64,000 nt of DNA, from positions 1-64,000 of the forward strand of contig JAOARP010000031.1 of NCBI GenBank assembly GCA_025210525.1. Direction: 5' to 3'. The notes beneath the pieces were generated by a model, which made no database searches, was not told where the DNA came from, and was given only the letters and a program-made list of their open reading frames with translations. Origin of the DNA: Marinisporobacter sp. (lineage in GTDB: Bacteria; Bacillota; Clostridia; Peptostreptococcales; Thermotaleaceae). Numbering within the stretch: the first letter of the stretch is position 1; the number at the start of each line of letters is the position of its first letter. Of this stretch, positions 55,947 to 64,000 are shown piece by piece. The position numbers were made by a program, and so were the translations under genes.

Positions 55947-57026
55947 TTATTTAGCTCCAGCTGCTATTTTTATATTTTTTTGATGTTCCCAGTCTATTTC
56001 TCCATCCTTATGTCTCGTACTATTTAGAAAATGAATATCCATATGACCCTCAAAATCATTGTCCACTATATACTGAATACTATGGGGCATAGTTGATGCA
56101 GATGCTGCAATTTTTCTTCCATTGTATTCAACAATCACAGGACGTCTATCCCAGCTAAAGGTTCCTCCCCAAACTTCTTTCATAATAGCTGTATCTACTT
56201 TTGTTAAGGGTTCACAATCAGCATGATTAGCTCCTATAGTTCTTTTCATTTGCCATCTCTTCCCTGTTTCAAAATCAACTAAAGTAAATTTTGCACCTAT
56301 AGGAACCACATATTGACCTGCTGTCCACCAGTCCAGATTTTCTCCGTACTTCTCTCCTGGTGTGTCTTTTACTGGCACATGATGTACAGGGATTTTGATC
56401 ACATCACCAATATTTAGCCATTCATTTTCATTCATATTATTTGCTTTTAAAATCTCGTACATAGGTATCCCATATTTGATAGATAATTTCCAAGGATCAT
56501 CCCCTGATTTTACTGTATAATCCATATAGGTTACATAAGGTTCTTGATTGTTTTGATTGATATTATTATTATTTATATTGTCATTTTCAGTATTACTTGC
56601 TTCACTATTTTCAGTGGTCGTATTCTCTTCTATTTTACCGCTACTATCTGTGCTATTACCCGATGGGATTTTTACTTGATCCCCAATATTTAGCCAAGTA
56701 TTTTCATCAGCTCCATTGTAATCTAGTAGTTCTTTAAAATTGACTCCATATTTTTGACTAATATTCCAATAAGTATCCCCTGCTTGTACAGTATGAATGG
56801 TTTCCTTCTCAGGAATAATCAAAGCCTGTCCTGGATAAATGATGGTATTTTCATCCATATTATTGGCTTCCATTAAATCTTCTGTGCTGATTCCATGCTC
56901 ATAAGCAATCTTCCAAAACACATCACCACTCTGTACTGTATATGTTTGTCCATAAGTAATTCCTAGACTCCCTAAGAAAAGAGTCGTTCCTAAAGTACAA
57001 GAAACAATTATCTTCTTTAAATTCAT
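55947..57026 (-). CDS. Secreted triple-LysM protein with uncharacterised C-terminal domain
   Basis: 359 aa. Signal peptide (IIVSCTLGTTLFLGSLGITYG). Three LysM repeats: YTVQSGDVFWKIAYEHGIST (about 28-71), HTVQAGDTYWNISQKYGVNF (about 77-121) and YTVKSGDDPWKLSIKYGIPM (about 170-213), split by an Asn/Ser/Thr-rich linker. The C-terminal 120 residues contain WQMKRTIGANHADCEPLT and EGHMDIHFLNSTRHKDGEID; I have seen such domains only in uncharacterised Clostridial envelope proteins. It has conserved-looking His, Asp and Cys but is not an L,D-transpeptidase by motif. Probably cell-wall bound. Confidence 0.88.
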   Translation of the reverse strand: MNLKKIIVSCTLGTTLFLGSLGITYGQTYTVQSGDVFWKIAYEHGISTEDLMEANNMDENTIIYPGQALIIPEKETIHTVQAGDTYWNISQKYGVNFKELLDYNGADENTWLNIGDQVKIPSGNSTDSSGKIEENTTTENSEASNTENDNINNNNINQNNQEPYVTYMDYTVKSGDDPWKLSIKYGIPMYEILKANNMNENEWLNIGDVIKIPVHHVPVKDTPGEKYGENLDWWTAGQYVVPIGAKFTLVDFETGKRWQMKRTIGANHADCEPLTKVDTAIMKEVWGGTFSWDRRPVIVEYNGRKIAASASTMPHSIQYIVDNDFEGHMDIHFLNSTRHKDGEIDWEHQKNIKIAAGAK

Positions 57027-57111
57027 CCTCCAGTTCCTCCTATCAAGTTATGTTAACCTCTCACAGTTTACATAATTCGACAAGAGCCTCTAAAGTCATT
57101 TATGTAAATAC

Positions 57112-57149
57112 TGGCAATGGGCTATATCCTAGGATATAGCCCATTGCCA
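57112..57149 (-). terminator. 38-nt perfect palindrome after the PrcB-domain gene
   Basis: Positions 57112-57149 are a perfect palindrome (centre CCTAGG; arms begin TGGCAATGGGC). In RNA it would form a long stem with no proper loop except by opening the centre. It lies 10 nt past the stop at 57159, so termination is likely, though no U-tract follows. Confidence 0.65.
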
Positions 57150-57158
57150 ATTTATGGT

Positions 57159-57626
57159 CTAATCGTTGTATTTTACTTTTAGTTCTATTTTATCTGGTAA
57201 TTCCTTAAGTTCTGTCTTTACTACAATAAAAGGATATGTAATTACTTGAGTAACAATATCTCCTGGTTTTGGATCTTTAAAGGTTGTATAAACAACCACC
57301 TTTGTTTGATCCTCTGTCTTTACCTTCTCAATACTATCTATTTGAACTGCATAACCTCCAGTAGGTTTTTCTCCTCTTGTTGCAATAACATATATTTGAT
57401 CATCTACTTTACAGGCTAGAGCTCTTTCTAAATTTTTGTATCTTGGCAATATCTCCTGAATCTTTTGTGGGATTTGTTCTTCGCTTAACACTTCGAAAGT
57501 CACGCTATCATCATCCTTTACAAAATATTTAACAGCAAAAACTGCTGCTATAATGACCATGATCACAATAGCTACAATTAGAATTTTCTTCCAATTCATT
57601 GCCCTTAGGTTAAATTTTCCTTTCAC
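57159..57626 (-). CDS. Membrane-anchored PrcB-domain protein
   Basis: 155 aa. One N-terminal TM helix (ILIVAIVIMVIIAAVFAVKYF) and an extracellular domain with RGEKPTGGYAVQIDSIEKV, the TGGY signature of the PrcB C-terminal domain (a protein-protein domain named from the Treponema dentilisin complex). Possible protease partner or inhibitor. GTG 57626 follows a G-run; ATG 57599 (MNWKKI) with AAGGGC is the alternative. Confidence 0.8.
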   Translation of the reverse strand: MKGKFNLRAMNWKKILIVAIVIMVIIAAVFAVKYFVKDDDSVTFEVLSEEQIPQKIQEILPRYKNLERALACKVDDQIYVIATRGEKPTGGYAVQIDSIEKVKTEDQTKVVVYTTFKDPKPGDIVTQVITYPFIVVKTELKELPDKIELKVKYND

Positions 57627-57799
57627 TAGGTTCCCCCCCCTTTTTTTCCCTCTCTCTATATACTAAATCTTATTCTGAAAAGGGTACAAATATTCTCAAG
57701 TAATTTGGATATATTAGTTTTAAGATAACTTTTTTGTGGTATTATTAAATTATTAGAATATTTTTTTATTTGAGAATAATCAAAAAGGAGTTGATTTTC

Positions 57800-58357
57800 T
57801 TGTACCTTCATCTAAAGGAAAAATTCGAAGAGCACTTTTTTGTTGGTTTATATCTTTTCTTTACAAACCTTATCATCATTTCTTTATTTCACTTTACAAA
57901 CATCACTCTCTATAAAAATATACTCAGCTTTTCAAATATGCTATTTACCATGCTATGTATCTTTTTTACTTATAAAGATCTCAAAGAATTAATTTCTAAA
58001 TCTTCTAAACTTTCTCATTTGAATAAACTTCTAGACTTAACGATCCTTTTCTTATTTATTACCTGTTTTTTTAATAGCATTTTATTAAATAGTCATCATT
58101 TATTAATTAAAAATATTTCATTCGTATTATCTTGTATGATGCCCCTATATGTCTTCTTTGTTTTTTTATCTTTTCATCTATTTTACCGTTATCACAAATT
58201 TCATATTTTTTCTCTTACTGTTTATTTTTCTAGCCTTGTCCTCTATGGTTTATTTTCAGCTATATTTTTAATTCCCTCTATTGCTAATCTCTTTTTTTCT
58301 CTTTCTTATCTTTCTTTAAGCTTTGTTTTTTTAGATTTTTTTAAATTGCAACATTAA
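57800..58357 (+). CDS. Multi-pass membrane protein of unknown function
   Basis: From TTG 57800 (nine bases after AAGGAG) the protein has 185 aa; a longer frame starts at 57770 before the SD. About six hydrophobic segments in a row (for example LYLFFTNLIIISLFHF and LDLTILFLFITCFFNSILL), rich in Phe, Leu and Ser with few charges. No family recognised. It is followed by a bidirectional terminator. Confidence 0.7.
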   Translation: MYLHLKEKFEEHFFVGLYLFFTNLIIISLFHFTNITLYKNILSFSNMLFTMLCIFFTYKDLKELISKSSKLSHLNKLLDLTILFLFITCFFNSILLNSHHLLIKNISFVLSCMMPLYVFFVFLSFHLFYRYHKFHIFSLTVYFSSLVLYGLFSAIFLIPSIANLFFSLSYLSLSFVFLDFFKLQH

Positions 58358-58394
58358 AAAATACTGAAAGATTTTTATCTCTCAGTATTTTCTA
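58356..58394. terminator. Bidirectional terminator
   Basis: AAAATACTGA (58357-58366) pairs with TCAGTATTTT (58382-58391), flanked by A and T runs. It lies between the convergent membrane protein gene and transketolase gene. Confidence 0.85.
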
Positions 58395-58404
58395 TATTAT
58401 ATAA

Positions 58405-59343
58405 TTATTTATTTTTAATAACTGCTTTTACAGCTTTTACAATATCTTTTGCAGTTAATTCATATTTCTCCATTAATTCTTTTGGCTTTCCAGACTCTCC
58501 AAAAGTATCTTTTGTTCCAATTCTTTTCATAGGAACTGGTTTATTTTCCACTAGTACCTCAGCTACAGCTGATCCAAGTCCACCAATAATATTGTGCTCT
58601 TCTGCTGTAACAATGGCACCTGTTTCATCAGCAGCTTTTATGATGATTTCTTTATCAATAGGCTTAATCGTATGCATATCAATGACTGTTGCTTCGATTC
58701 CTTCCTCTAATAAAAGTTCTCTTGCTTCAAGAGCTTCTGCAACTAAAATTCCTGTTGCAATAATTGTAGCATCTTTACCCTCTTTCACTTCTATTCCTTT
58801 TCCTATTTCGAATTTCATATCTTCATCATAAATTACAGGAACTGCAGCTCTACCAAATCTTGCATAGGCTGGTCCATCATATTCTGCCATAGCAAATACA
58901 GCCTTTTCTGCTGATACAGCATCTGCAGGATTAAGTACTACCATATTAGGGATTGCTCTCATAACAGCTAAATCTTCTAATGCTTGATGAGAAGCACCAT
59001 CTTCTCCTACAGTGATTCCTGCATGAGTTGCACATACCTTTACGTTTAGCTTTGAGTAACATACAGAGTTTCTGATGATCTCAAAAGCTCTACCTGTAGC
59101 AAACATAGCAAAAGTACTTGCAAATGGAATTTTTCCACAAGTTGAAAATCCAGCTGCTGTTCCCATTAAGTTTTGTTCTGCTATTCCCATATTGAAAAAT
59201 CTATTTGGAAATTCCTTTTGAAACATAGCTGTCTTGGTTGATTTTGATAAATCTGCATCTAATACAACTACATTTTCATTGATTTTTCCTAATTTAGCCA
59301 ATCCTTTTCCGTAAGCTTCTCTTGTAGCGATTTTTTGAGTCAT
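58405..59343 (-). CDS. Transketolase, C-terminal subunit
   Basis: 312 aa: the pyrimidine-binding domain of a split transketolase plus the C-terminal domain. GIAEQNLMGTAAGFSTCGK carries the glutamate that activates thiamine diphosphate; ATHAGITVGEDGASHQ is the sugar-binding region. It pairs with the product of the overlapping upstream gene (TAATG junction). Interconverts pentose and triose/hexose phosphates. Confidence 0.97.
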   Translation of the reverse strand: MTQKIATREAYGKGLAKLGKINENVVVLDADLSKSTKTAMFQKEFPNRFFNMGIAEQNLMGTAAGFSTCGKIPFASTFAMFATGRAFEIIRNSVCYSKLNVKVCATHAGITVGEDGASHQALEDLAVMRAIPNMVVLNPADAVSAEKAVFAMAEYDGPAYARFGRAAVPVIYDEDMKFEIGKGIEVKEGKDATIIATGILVAEALEARELLLEEGIEATVIDMHTIKPIDKEIIIKAADETGAIVTAEEHNIIGGLGSAVAEVLVENKPVPMKRIGTKDTFGESGKPKELMEKYELTAKDIVKAVKAVIKNK

Positions 59344-60170
59344 TAGTTTGCACCTCCTAATTCTTTTAATGCTTTTTCTGCATCTTCATCTTTAGGTGCA
59401 GTACCATGCCATCCTACTTGATTTTCCATAAAAGAAACGCCTTTTCCTTTAGTTGTTTTTGCAATAATCATAGTAGGTTGATCTTTTATTTTCTCTGCTT
59501 GATCAAAAGCTTCAATCATTTCTTCAAAATTGTGTCCATCTACTTCTAATACATGCCATCCAAAGCTTTCCCATTTATCCTTTATAGGATTAATCGTCAT
59601 AACTTCATCATTTAATCCATCTATTTGCATACCATTATAATCAAGTATTGCAGTTAAATGACCTAGCTTGTAGTGACTAGCTGACATTGCAGCCTCCCAA
59701 ACAAGTCCTTCTTGTACTTCTCCATCTCCAAGTAATGCATAGATGCGGTTTTCTTTTCCATCAAGCTTAGCAGCTAGTGCCATACCAATACTACATGAAA
59801 ATCCTTGTCCTAAAGAACCTGTAGACATTTCAACACCTGGTACTCTTTTCATATCAGGATGTCCTTGTAGCATAGCTCCCATATGTCTTAACTTTAATAG
59901 CTCTTCTTTAGGGAAAAATCCCTTTTCAGCTAAAGTTGCATAAAGAACAGGTGCTGCATGTCCCTTTGATAATACAAATCTATCTCTTTCTTCCCAGTTA
60001 GGATTTTTAGGATCTACTTTCATCTTATAAAAATAAAGAGTAGTCAAAATATCTGCAGCAGATAAAGATCCTCCTGGATGTCCTGACCCTGCTGCATGTA
60101 CTGCTTTAATAATTCCTTTTCGAATCTCTGTGGCATTTTTCTTTAACATTTCATAATCTACCTTTGCCAA
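59343..60170 (-). CDS. Transketolase, N-terminal subunit
   Basis: 275 aa; the thiamine diphosphate-phosphate-binding half. AAGSGHPGGSLSAADILTTL at the N-terminus and the GDGEVQEGLVWEAAMSASHY-to-DYNGMQ motif (GDG-N) are intact. The start is TTG 60170, seven bases after GGAGGG. It is 23 nt downstream of the YitT gene, possibly the same transcript. Confidence 0.97.
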   Translation of the reverse strand: MAKVDYEMLKKNATEIRKGIIKAVHAAGSGHPGGSLSAADILTTLYFYKMKVDPKNPNWEERDRFVLSKGHAAPVLYATLAEKGFFPKEELLKLRHMGAMLQGHPDMKRVPGVEMSTGSLGQGFSCSIGMALAAKLDGKENRIYALLGDGEVQEGLVWEAAMSASHYKLGHLTAILDYNGMQIDGLNDEVMTINPIKDKWESFGWHVLEVDGHNFEEMIEAFDQAEKIKDQPTMIIAKTTKGKGVSFMENQVGWHGTAPKDEDAEKALKELGGAN

Positions 60171-60193
60171 CCGAAAGCCCTCCTTATGTATAA

Positions 60194-61054
60194 TTATTTT
60201 TTGAAACCTTCTCCTAATACTTCATGAATAGTTGTCACCATCATAAAAGCATTATGATCAATATCATTCACAATATTTTTAAGCTTTGTTACTTGTGACC
60301 TGTCCACAATACAAAGAATCACATCTTTATCCTTTCCTGTATACATGCCTCTGCCTTGAAGAATAGTTGCACCTCTATCAAGGTTCTTCATAATAGCTTG
60401 GCCTATTTTTTGTGCATCATTAGAAATAATAAAAAATGCTTTTGCATAATTTAATCCCTCATTAATAAAATCTGCCATTTTTACGATGATATATAGAGCA
60501 ATGACAGAATAAAGGGCTGTTTCTAACTTTCCATTTACAATTCCTGCACTGATCACAATGGTTAAGTCAATACACATCATGAGCTTAGGTATACTAAGAC
60601 CGGGTATATATTTATTTAAAATTGCTCCAGCAAGGTCTGTTCCACCTGTAGTTCCTCCAGCTTTAAATACAAAACCAATGCCTATACCAACCATTACACC
60701 ACCATAAAGACTTGCTAATAATAAATCATTTGTTCCTGCTATATTTTCTCCTAGGATCGTTATAATTATCCTTATAAAAAAGGATAACGTAAGAGTTCCA
60801 TAAGCAGTCTTAGCACCAAATTTTTTTCCTAAAATCATAAGCCCTATAATAAATAACGGAATGTTTATCACTAAGTTGGTAATATCAATAGGAATTCCTA
60901 CTATTTTTTTTATAACAATAGCAAGTCCCGTCACCCCTCCAGGTGCAATCATATTAGGTCCTAAGAAAAATACAATTGCAAAGGCCATGATTAAAGTTCC
61001 TATTGTGATCAATAAATAATCAAAGAAAATTGAAGCTTTTAATCTCTCTGCCAT
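60194..61054 (-). CDS. YitT-family membrane protein
   Basis: 286 aa: five or six TM segments (about 12-195) with GPNMIAPGGVTGLAIVIKK and FKAGGTTGGTDLAGAILNKY, typical of the YitT repeats, and a C-terminal DUF2179 domain (QGRGMYTGKDKDVILCIVDR). Transport role unknown. Confidence 0.94.
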   Translation of the reverse strand: MAERLKASIFFDYLLITIGTLIMAFAIVFFLGPNMIAPGGVTGLAIVIKKIVGIPIDITNLVINIPLFIIGLMILGKKFGAKTAYGTLTLSFFIRIIITILGENIAGTNDLLLASLYGGVMVGIGIGFVFKAGGTTGGTDLAGAILNKYIPGLSIPKLMMCIDLTIVISAGIVNGKLETALYSVIALYIIVKMADFINEGLNYAKAFFIISNDAQKIGQAIMKNLDRGATILQGRGMYTGKDKDVILCIVDRSQVTKLKNIVNDIDHNAFMMVTTIHEVLGEGFKK

Positions 61055-61104
61055 ATTTTCACCTCAATTATTATATCATAGTAAAATATTTAATCAATTT
61101 TCTT

Positions 61105-61836
61105 TTATATATTTTTGCTAAATATAACCTTGATCATAAACTTTGGAAGTACCATCATTCTTTTATATCTCCAAGGCTCCTTAAGTAACCTATAAAACCA
61201 TTCAAGCCCTAGCTTTTGATAAATTTCAGGTGCTCTTTTTACAGTTCCTGCCCAAACATCTACACTTCCACCTACACCCATAACCATTTTTGAATTTAAC
61301 TTTTCTCTATATTGACCCATCCATATTTCTTGCTTAGGTGCTCCTAATGCTACAAATAATATATCTGGATTAAGTTCATTTATATTTTTTATTATGTCAT
61401 TTTCTTCCGCTTCTTTAAAATAGCCATCCTGAAATCCTTTTACTTCTATGCCCGGTAATTTATTTTTTATATTCTCACAAGCCTTCTTGGCAACCCCTGG
61501 CTTTCCTCCTAAAATATATATGCTCTTTTCCGTTTCATTGCAATGACTTAAAATTTTGTGCATTAAGTCTACACCAGTCACTCTTTCTGTAAGTCCTTTT
61601 TTCTGGATTTTAGAAGCATATATGAGTCCTATTCCATCAGGAATCACTAAGTCAGCCGTATTAATAATTTGGCGTAATTTTGAATTTTCCTGTGCATTCA
61701 TGATAATTTCTGTATTGGGTGTAATAATCATTTTGCAGCCATCCGTATTCAGAAAATCTTTACAACGATTCGCTGCATCATCTAAATTTCCTTGATCAAT
61801 GAATACACCCATAATATCTACTTTCCCTTTTATCAT
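61105..61836 (-). CDS. tagA: WecG/TagA/CpsF glycosyltransferase
   Basis: 243 aa. GT26 family, adds N-acetylmannosamine to undecaprenyl-PP-GlcNAc in wall polymer linkage units. ITPNTEIIMNA holds the proposed catalytic Thr; VIPDGIGLIYASKIQ the Asp; then LFVALGAPKQEIWMGQY and GVGGSVDVWAGTVKRAPEIY. Its ATG overlaps the csaB stop by one base. Confidence 0.95.
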   Translation of the reverse strand: MIKGKVDIMGVFIDQGNLDDAANRCKDFLNTDGCKMIITPNTEIIMNAQENSKLRQIINTADLVIPDGIGLIYASKIQKKGLTERVTGVDLMHKILSHCNETEKSIYILGGKPGVAKKACENIKNKLPGIEVKGFQDGYFKEAEENDIIKNINELNPDILFVALGAPKQEIWMGQYREKLNSKMVMGVGGSVDVWAGTVKRAPEIYQKLGLEWFYRLLKEPWRYKRMMVLPKFMIKVIFSKNI

Positions 61837-62942
61837 TACCTTTCTCCTTCCTTTAAAATATCTATTACAATCTGTTCATTGATCCTCAATTTTTCTTGAA
61901 GTTTTTTTACCTTATCTTCTAACATTTCTTTATAATCTTCCTTATTTTTTTGCACCTTTTCTATCTCTAAAATCAAATCAACCTCATTTAAATTTTCCGT
62001 ACTACATAAAGGCTCTAGTTGTATAGATTTCATAAAGCTATCAATTTTAGGATCATAAGAAATAGCAATAATTGGCGTATTCATAATAGCAGCAAAGATT
62101 AAAGAATGTAGCCTTACCCCTACAAGAAGGTCAAGGTTTCCAACAAGTCCTAACATTTCATCTATCTCATATCTATCTCTAATAAAAATTGCTTGATGCT
62201 TCATTTTTTTTTCTATCTCGTCCATTACTTTCATATCTTCTTTAAAATGAAAAGGAATAAATGCTACATCCATATGAAAATTTTCAACTAACTTGTCTGC
62301 TATACTACAAATCTTATCTATAAAATCATCCCGCTCACGCCAACCTCTAATGGCAAATCCAATTAAGGGTTTTTCCCTTAATTGGTTGATACCTTCTTTT
62401 TTTAATATGCTACTTCCTAACTTCAGACTCGCTTTTTTTAGTCCAATCACTGGATCTGTTGTTACAAAGGTAGGAGGTCTAGTGACACCAATATGACTTA
62501 ATAATTCATACGACCCTTCATCTCTCACAATAATAGCATCTACTTTATTCAAAATCCACCGTACCATATATTGATTAGATTTTCTATTGATCGGTCCGAT
62601 CCCTTGCCCATAGATCAATACTTTTTTTCTTAAAAGGATTGCCATCAATATAATCACTAAATAATAGGTAACACTCCTACGACTTGTAACATCTTGTAAT
62701 AAGCTTCCTCCACCACTAATAAATAAATCACATTTTCTTATAGCTTGAAAGATTTCCTTTATACTTTTTCTGTCGATAGCATGTATTTTGTGCTTTTCTT
62801 CTGTACTCTTAGGATTTGCTGACAATACTGTTATTTCAACATCTTCTACATGCTCCTTAAAACTCGTAACAATGGAGGTTAAAATTGACTCATCCCCCAC
62901 ATTATTAAAACCATAATAACCTGAAATAACTACCTTACCCAT
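61836..62942 (-). CDS. csaB: Polysaccharide pyruvyl transferase CsaB
   Basis: 368 aa. Adds ketal pyruvate to a secondary wall polymer, the anchor of SLH-domain surface proteins. VISGYYGFNNVGDESILTSI at the N-terminus, FISGGGSLLQDVTSRRS and VGVRLHSLIFAAIMNTPIIA are diagnostic. Overlaps the DUF5693 gene by 8 nt. Its presence predicts S-layer-homology proteins elsewhere in the genome. Confidence 0.96.
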   Translation of the reverse strand: MGKVVISGYYGFNNVGDESILTSIVTSFKEHVEDVEITVLSANPKSTEEKHKIHAIDRKSIKEIFQAIRKCDLFISGGGSLLQDVTSRRSVTYYLVIILMAILLRKKVLIYGQGIGPINRKSNQYMVRWILNKVDAIIVRDEGSYELLSHIGVTRPPTFVTTDPVIGLKKASLKLGSSILKKEGINQLREKPLIGFAIRGWRERDDFIDKICSIADKLVENFHMDVAFIPFHFKEDMKVMDEIEKKMKHQAIFIRDRYEIDEMLGLVGNLDLLVGVRLHSLIFAAIMNTPIIAISYDPKIDSFMKSIQLEPLCSTENLNEVDLILEIEKVQKNKEDYKEMLEDKVKKLQEKLRINEQIVIDILKEGER

Positions 62943-64000
62943 CCAGCTTTTCTCCCCTCATTCTATTAAAGACCTTCACAACCATATATAATATACCAAC
63001 GCAAATGGTTCCAAGTACCATTCCAAAACTTAAGGAGTATCCCGTTCTTACAATGGATAAAAGCATAGGTGTTCTTAAATGACAAAAAGTATTTACAATA
63101 GAGGTTTGTCCGATTACTGCAGCTAATCCAAATCCAAAGGCAATCCACTTGAATCTATATTTTGCTGCAAAAACACCTATCATAAGTGCTGGAAATGCAA
63201 ATAAAAACTCTTTTGTTCTTGGTCTAGCATAAAAATTTTCTTCTAAAATATTTCTAAAGATCATCTCTAAATTAGATGGCTGTATATCTGTTTCATGACC
63301 CGTTCTAGCCATATATATATATCCAACAACTAAAACGATCATTCCAAGGACTACATAAATAATCTTTACATCATCAAATAGTAGGTTTTTTAAATCTTCC
63401 CATCTTAGTGTTTTTTCTTCTTTTATTCCTTTATTTCTCTTATAACCAAAGTGTCCTATATAAAGAATCATAAATAACATAATAGGAATTAATTGACTAA
63501 ATTTAACACCTCTAAAAATACTCATTTCTAGTAAATATTCAATATCTGAAAGAATACTTCCTACCATAAATGATCCTATAAAAGAAATCAAAGAACATAT
63601 AATTAAAGTTTTGATACTCAAAGTAATAACCTTTATGATAGAATCTTTATGCGTTTTTTCTTGATAATAAAGGCTACATCTATTACAGAAATATGCCATA
63701 CTTAGAGATGGAAATACAATGGCTGCTCCTAATGCTAATAAAATTTCTGCTAAATCAGGTTTTATCAAGAATAGCCCTGTCACACCAAATATTCCAAGTC
63801 CTAATAATAGATAATTTATTTTCTCTTTTAATCTTATAATGTGATTCAGCAGTATTAGCCCTCCTGCTACAACTCCCCAAGAAATCATTATTTTATAACG
63901 ATTTCTTACATGATTATCTTTTAATATACTAGCAGGACCCATCTTTATATCATGACTTTTTAGTCTACTTTTAAATCGGTCAAACATCTTTTCATATTCT
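62935..64000 (-). CDS. DUF5693-like membrane protein, cut by window edge
   Basis: The frame is open to the right edge (EYEK precedes the first ATG at 63987), so the true start is outside. The visible ~354 residues hold about nine hydrophobic segments. DUF5693 proteins commonly precede csaB in Clostridia and have an extracytoplasmic N-terminal part, which would be the missing piece. Function unknown, probably wall polymer assembly. Confidence 0.8.
   Translation of the reverse strand, partial: EYEKMFDRFKSRLKSHDIKMGPASILKDNHVRNRYKIMISWGVVAGGLILLNHIIRLKEKINYLLLGLGIFGVTGLFLIKPDLAEILLALGAAIVFPSLSMAYFCNRCSLYYQEKTHKDSIIKVITLSIKTLIICSLISFIGSFMVGSILSDIEYLLEMSIFRGVKFSQLIPIMLFMILYIGHFGYKRNKGIKEEKTLRWEDLKNLLFDDVKIIYVVLGMIVLVVGYIYMARTGHETDIQPSNLEMIFRNILEENFYARPRTKEFLFAFPALMIGVFAAKYRFKWIAFGFGLAAVIGQTSIVNTFCHLRTPMLLSIVRTGYSLSFGMVLGTICVGILYMVVKVFNRMRGEKLDG

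Overview
The window is AT-rich DNA from a low-GC Gram-positive anaerobe of the Clostridia. The signs are strong purine-rich Shine-Dalgarno sequences, AAA/GAA-rich codons, a split transketolase, a CsaB/TagA/DUF5693 cell-surface cluster, PcsB/EnvC-type FtsEX and LysM proteins. I cannot fix the genus from sequence alone; Alkaliphilus/Crassaminicella-like relatives are a guess.

Positions 1-30,530 form one large CRISPR-Cas island, transcribed almost entirely on the minus strand. Array 1 (1-1672, 26 repeats counted by hand) and array 2 (23,069-30,297, 110 repeats) use the same 30-nt repeat and have homologous leaders on their right. Between them lie a type III-B cmr operon (2260-10,100) with a CARF/PD-(D/E)XK nuclease inserted between cmr3 and cmr4, then a type I-B operon (10,443-18,967: cas6-cas8b-cas7-cas5-cas3-cas4-cas1-cas2) headed by a WYL regulator (18,990-19,967). 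An IS21-family element (20,162-23,067) is wedged against the trailer of array 2. There is only one cas6, and the cmr module has no array or adaptation genes of its own. The natural reading is that one Cas6 and one spacer pool feed both an I-B Cascade/Cas3 and a III-B Cmr complex signalling through cyclic oligoadenylate.

Small-scale details in the island deserve attention. cas2 seems to start with ATT. A solitary near-perfect repeat followed by a 31-nt spacer-like stretch and an intrinsic terminator sits just after cas2. Array 2 has a mosaic of two repeat variants. Two spacers are shared between the far end of array 1 and the interior of array 2. A strong hairpin separates cas5 from cas3, and broken small reading frames flank the cmr operon.

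From 30,568 to 64,000 the region is ordinary chromosome: two methyl-accepting chemotaxis proteins, a GNAT acetyltransferase, a CPBP membrane protease, MutY, a 2.85-kaa cyclic beta-1,2-glucan synthase-like protein next to a nucleotidyltransferase/phosphomutase-like fusion, the FtsE-FtsX-M23 peptidase division module, 5-formyl-THF cyclo-ligase, a Lon-family protease, LysM and PrcB-domain envelope proteins, YitT with a two-subunit transketolase, and the start of a TagA-CsaB-DUF5693 surface-polymer cluster that runs off the right edge.
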